Origin: Bernardetia sp. ABR2-2B
Lineage (GTDB): Bacteria; Bacteroidota; Bacteroidia; Cytophagales; Bernardetiaceae
Assembly (NCBI RefSeq): GCF_037126435.1
Contig: NZ_CP147020.1
Location: 2,903,293 to 2,967,292 of the forward strand
Direction: 5' to 3'
DNA length: 64,000 bases
Position numbers and translations under genes: made by a program. Shown here in pieces: positions 61,532-64,000 of the stretch. Positions within the stretch are counted from its first letter, which is position 1. Each line of letters opens with the position of its first letter. The notes beneath the pieces are model-generated. The model saw nothing but the letters and a program-made list of their open reading frames with translations. It had not been told where the DNA came from and made no database searches.

Positions 61532-63835
61532 CTACATAAATTTCTCTTTAGCATCTTGCACAGCATATTTACGTTTGAGTTGAGCATCTACAACAGAAAT
61601 AGTTACCATATTTACAATTTCACGAACCGAACTTCCAAGCTGTAAAATATGAACTGATTTTTTCATTCCCGTCAAGATAGGACCAATAGCTTCTGCACCG
61701 CTAATTTCTTGAATGAGCTTATAGGCAATATTTGCAGAGGCAAGGTTTGGAAAAATCAGAATATTAGGTTCTCCATCAGCAAGGTCAGAGAATGGATAAT
61801 TTTCTTTCAAAATATCATTATTGAAAGCAATATTTGCCTGTATTTCTCCATCAGCAATAATATGAGGATATTGTTCTTTCATCATCTCTACTGCTTTTCT
61901 TACTTTTCTTGGCTCTTCATCATCTGATGAACCAAAATTAGAATACGATAAAAATGCTACTCGTGGTTCTAAGCCAAATTCTTTTACTGTATTGGAAGTC
62001 ATGGCTGCAATTCCTACCAAATCTTCTGCTGTTGGGTTCGGAATCATTGTTGTATCTGCAAAGAAAATAGGACCTTTACGAGTAATCATCAAATAAATAC
62101 CTGCTACTTTTCTATGGCTTTTATATGTTCCAACAACCTCCAAAGCAGGACGAATCGTATCTGAATATTTCCTAGAGAGACCTGAAATAAGTGCATCTGC
62201 ATCTCCTTCTTCAAGCATCATTGCACCAAAGTAATTGCGTTCACGCATCGCTTTTTGAGCTTCATAATTATTAAAACCTCTACGCTTACGTTTTTGGAAA
62301 AATGTATTTGCATATCTTTCTATCAACTCATTCGAATCTTCACTTCGTGGGTCAATGATAGTAACATCATCTAGTTCTAAATTATTCTCTTCTATCAATC
62401 TTTTAATTCTACGTTTGTCTCCTAAAAGAATAGGCTCTGCAATTCCGTCATCTTTTACAATCTGTGCAGCCATCAAAATTTTGGCATTATCAGCTTCTGC
62501 AAAAACAACACGTTGAGGGTCTTGTTTTGCCATACTTACCAACCTGCGAATGATGCTTTGGTCTCTTCCCATTCTCTCCACAAGCTCACTTTCATATTTT
62601 TCCCAATTCTTAATCGGATTTTTGGCTACTCCACTTTCCATAGCTGCACGAGCTACGGCAGGAGCAACTGTTGTGAGAAGGCGAGGGTCTAATGGTTTAG
62701 GGATAATATAATCTCTACTAAATGAAATTGTCTGTTGATTATAAGCAATCTTGACAATATCAGGAACAGGTTCTTTGGCAAGTTGTGCTAACGCTTTTAC
62801 GGCTGCTAGTTTCATTTGCTCATTGATTTCCGTAGCACGAACATCTAACGCACCTCTAAAAATAAACGGAAAACCAAGGACGTTATTTACTTGATTATTG
62901 TAATCTGAACGCCCAGTCGCCATAATAATATCCTGACGAGTTTTCATGGCAAGTTCGTAATTAATCTCTGGGTCTGGGTTGGCAAGAGCAAAAACAATCG
63001 CATCTTTAGCCATTGACAAGAGCATTTCGGCACTCATTACATCTGCTGTTGAAAGTCCCATAAAAACATCAGCACCTTTGAGAGCATCTTCTAATGTATG
63101 TGCATCTGTATTTGTTGCAAATATTTTTTTACTCTCGCTTAGGTTTTCTCTGTCTGTACGAATTACTCCTTTACTATCACAAACGATAATATTCTCACGA
63201 GTTACGCCCAAATCAACAAATATTTTCAGACATGAAATAGCTGAAGCACCTGCACCCGAAACGACTACTTTTATTTTATCAATATCTTTTTGAACCAGTT
63301 CTAATGAGTTTAATAGAGCAGCACCTGTTATAATTGCTGTTCCATGTTGGTCATCATGCATAATCGGAATATTGAGTTCTTCCTTCAAACGCTGTTCGAT
63401 TTCGAAACACTCTGGAGCTTTAATATCTTCTAGATTTATTCCTCCAAAAGTAGGTTCTAATGCCTTGACGACGGTAATAAATTCTTCTACATTTTTTGTG
63501 TTTACTTCCAAATCAAAAACATCTATTCCTGCAAAAATTTTGAAGAGAACGCCTTTTCCTTCCATTACAGGTTTTGAGGCTTCGGGTCCTAGATTTCCCA
63601 AACCCAAAACGGCTGTTCCGTCCGAAATAACGGCAACTAAATTTCCTTTTGCTGTATATTTATAAACATTTTCAATATCTTTTGCAATTTCTTTACATGG
63701 TTCTGCAACCCCTGGAGAATAGGCTAACGCCAAATCTCGTTGTGTTTTTGTGGCAGTTGTTGGTATTACTTCTATTTTCCCTGGTTTGCCTTCGAAGTGG
63801 TAATCTAAGGCTTCCTGTTTTCTTATTTTGCTCAT
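61532..63835 (-). CDS. maeB: NADP-dependent malic enzyme with phosphotransacetylase-like domain
   Basis: 767 residues, the normal length for MaeB-type fusion enzymes. N-terminal malic enzyme (1-~430): TQRDLALAYSPGVAEPCKEI, GLGNLGPEASKPVMEGKGVLF, FGGINLEDIKAPECFEIE (metal), MHDDQHGTAIITGAALLN, NAD(P) site VVSGAGASAISCLKI. C-terminal ~330 residues are the PTA_PTB-like domain (VFAEADNAKILMAAQIV, ADALISGLSRKYSDTIRPAL, GPILTGMKKSVHIL), regulatory in known members and binding acetyl-CoA. It turns malate into pyruvate with NADPH, a natural partner of the glyoxylate shunt encoded 4 kb away. Confidence 0.96.
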   Translation of the reverse strand: MSKIRKQEALDYHFEGKPGKIEVIPTTATKTQRDLALAYSPGVAEPCKEIAKDIENVYKYTAKGNLVAVISDGTAVLGLGNLGPEASKPVMEGKGVLFKIFAGIDVFDLEVNTKNVEEFITVVKALEPTFGGINLEDIKAPECFEIEQRLKEELNIPIMHDDQHGTAIITGAALLNSLELVQKDIDKIKVVVSGAGASAISCLKIFVDLGVTRENIIVCDSKGVIRTDRENLSESKKIFATNTDAHTLEDALKGADVFMGLSTADVMSAEMLLSMAKDAIVFALANPDPEINYELAMKTRQDIIMATGRSDYNNQVNNVLGFPFIFRGALDVRATEINEQMKLAAVKALAQLAKEPVPDIVKIAYNQQTISFSRDYIIPKPLDPRLLTTVAPAVARAAMESGVAKNPIKNWEKYESELVERMGRDQSIIRRLVSMAKQDPQRVVFAEADNAKILMAAQIVKDDGIAEPILLGDKRRIKRLIEENNLELDDVTIIDPRSEDSNELIERYANTFFQKRKRRGFNNYEAQKAMRERNYFGAMMLEEGDADALISGLSRKYSDTIRPALEVVGTYKSHRKVAGIYLMITRKGPIFFADTTMIPNPTAEDLVGIAAMTSNTVKEFGLEPRVAFLSYSNFGSSDDEEPRKVRKAVEMMKEQYPHIIADGEIQANIAFNNDILKENYPFSDLADGEPNILIFPNLASANIAYKLIQEISGAEAIGPILTGMKKSVHILQLGSSVREIVNMVTISVVDAQLKRKYAVQDAKEKFM

Positions 63836-63944
63836 AAAAAATGTGTTTGTATGTGTAAGTTTGTAAATTCTGGTTTTATAACTGAAAGTTAATCAATTTA
63901 TATCAATCTACTAAAAATGGTTTAGAAATAGAATATAAACGGAT

Positions 63945-63952
63945 TAAGTTTG
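63945..63952 (+). promoter_or_regulatory. Candidate -7 element for the next plus-strand gene
   Basis: TAAGTTTG fits TAnnTTTG and lies 30 bp before an ATG at 63983 whose first codons (M-D-K-R-Q-R) run to the window edge. Too little is visible to confirm either promoter or gene. Confidence 0.25.
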
Positions 63953-64000
63953 TTAGAATATACTTTTAATTTTTTTAGAGTTATGGACAAGAGACAACGA

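Noticed and set aside
1-64000. CRISPR arrays, IS transposases or prophage genes
   Set aside because: I looked for regularly spaced direct repeats, transposase or integrase motifs and phage structural genes and found none. The regular 96-bp repeats at 51.2-51.8 kb are coding (PPR-like).

Overview
The window is AT-rich DNA that reads as a chromosomal segment of a Bacteroidota, most likely a Cytophagales species of the Bernardetia/Flexibacter kind. The evidence is a protein with a type IX secretion C-terminal sorting tail, a uppS-bamA-ompH envelope locus, a short FtsQ next to FtsA, CNNM/HlyC and LptC genes in the Bacteroidota style, almost no Shine-Dalgarno sequences, and many lipoproteins and Porin_10/FadL-like barrels. 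The organism is inferred; no rRNA is present.

Layout. 0-1.6 kb: partial Ser/Thr kinase-AAA signalling protein. 1.9-12.4 kb: amine oxidase, phosphoglucosamine mutase, glycosyltransferase, cytidine deaminase, a large secreted T9SS protein, HAD phosphatase. 12.5 kb: two identical tRNA-Val genes. 13-23 kb: SbsA-Ig lipoprotein, ftsA-ftsQ, three ompH/skp genes, bamA and uppS, with an rRNA-IVS-like four-helix-bundle cassette between bamA and the ompH genes. 23.6-36.6 kb: PP2C phosphatase, M14 peptidase, SET protein, YceI, murF, a porin-HlyC-LptC envelope operon, dtd. 36.9-39.6 kb: a HAMP/PAS sensor overlapping an NtrC-type regulator. 39.64-40.6 kb: an unusual RNA locus. 40.7-50.2 kb: sigma factor, MoxR ATPase, phosphoesterase, ene-reductase, sulfatase, lipase and an RfbB with an unusual C-terminal extension. 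50.8-54 kb: a two-gene HEPN/NACHT plus PPR-like unit. 54.3-57.4 kb: glyoxylate shunt (aceB, aceA). 58.4-63.8 kb: outer-membrane barrel, coaX, lipoprotein, malic enzyme.

Two loci stand out. First, 39.64-40.60 kb (minus strand) holds two paralogous modules. Each has a structured RNA whose tRNA-like domain is circularly permuted: T-arm and 3' acceptor strand, then a 19-nt linker, then 5' acceptor strand and D-arm. Each is followed by an ordinary-order tRNA and a nearly identical terminator. Compensatory changes between the copies support the acceptor helix and several others. One downstream tRNA has an 8-nt anticodon loop. Second, 50.8-54 kb encodes a STAND/NACHT NTPase with an N-terminal R-x4-H (HEPN-like) motif, overlapping by 4 bp a protein with seven regular 32-residue PPR-like repeats. 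This looks like an RNA-centred conflict or defence system.

Metabolic links: AceA, AceB and the malic enzyme with its phosphotransacetylase-like domain fit growth on acetate or other C2 units. GlmM, MurF, UppS, BamA, OmpH/Skp, LptC, FtsA and FtsQ make the middle of the window rich in envelope and division genes. All RNA structures here were paired by eye and have not been tested by folding software or database searches.
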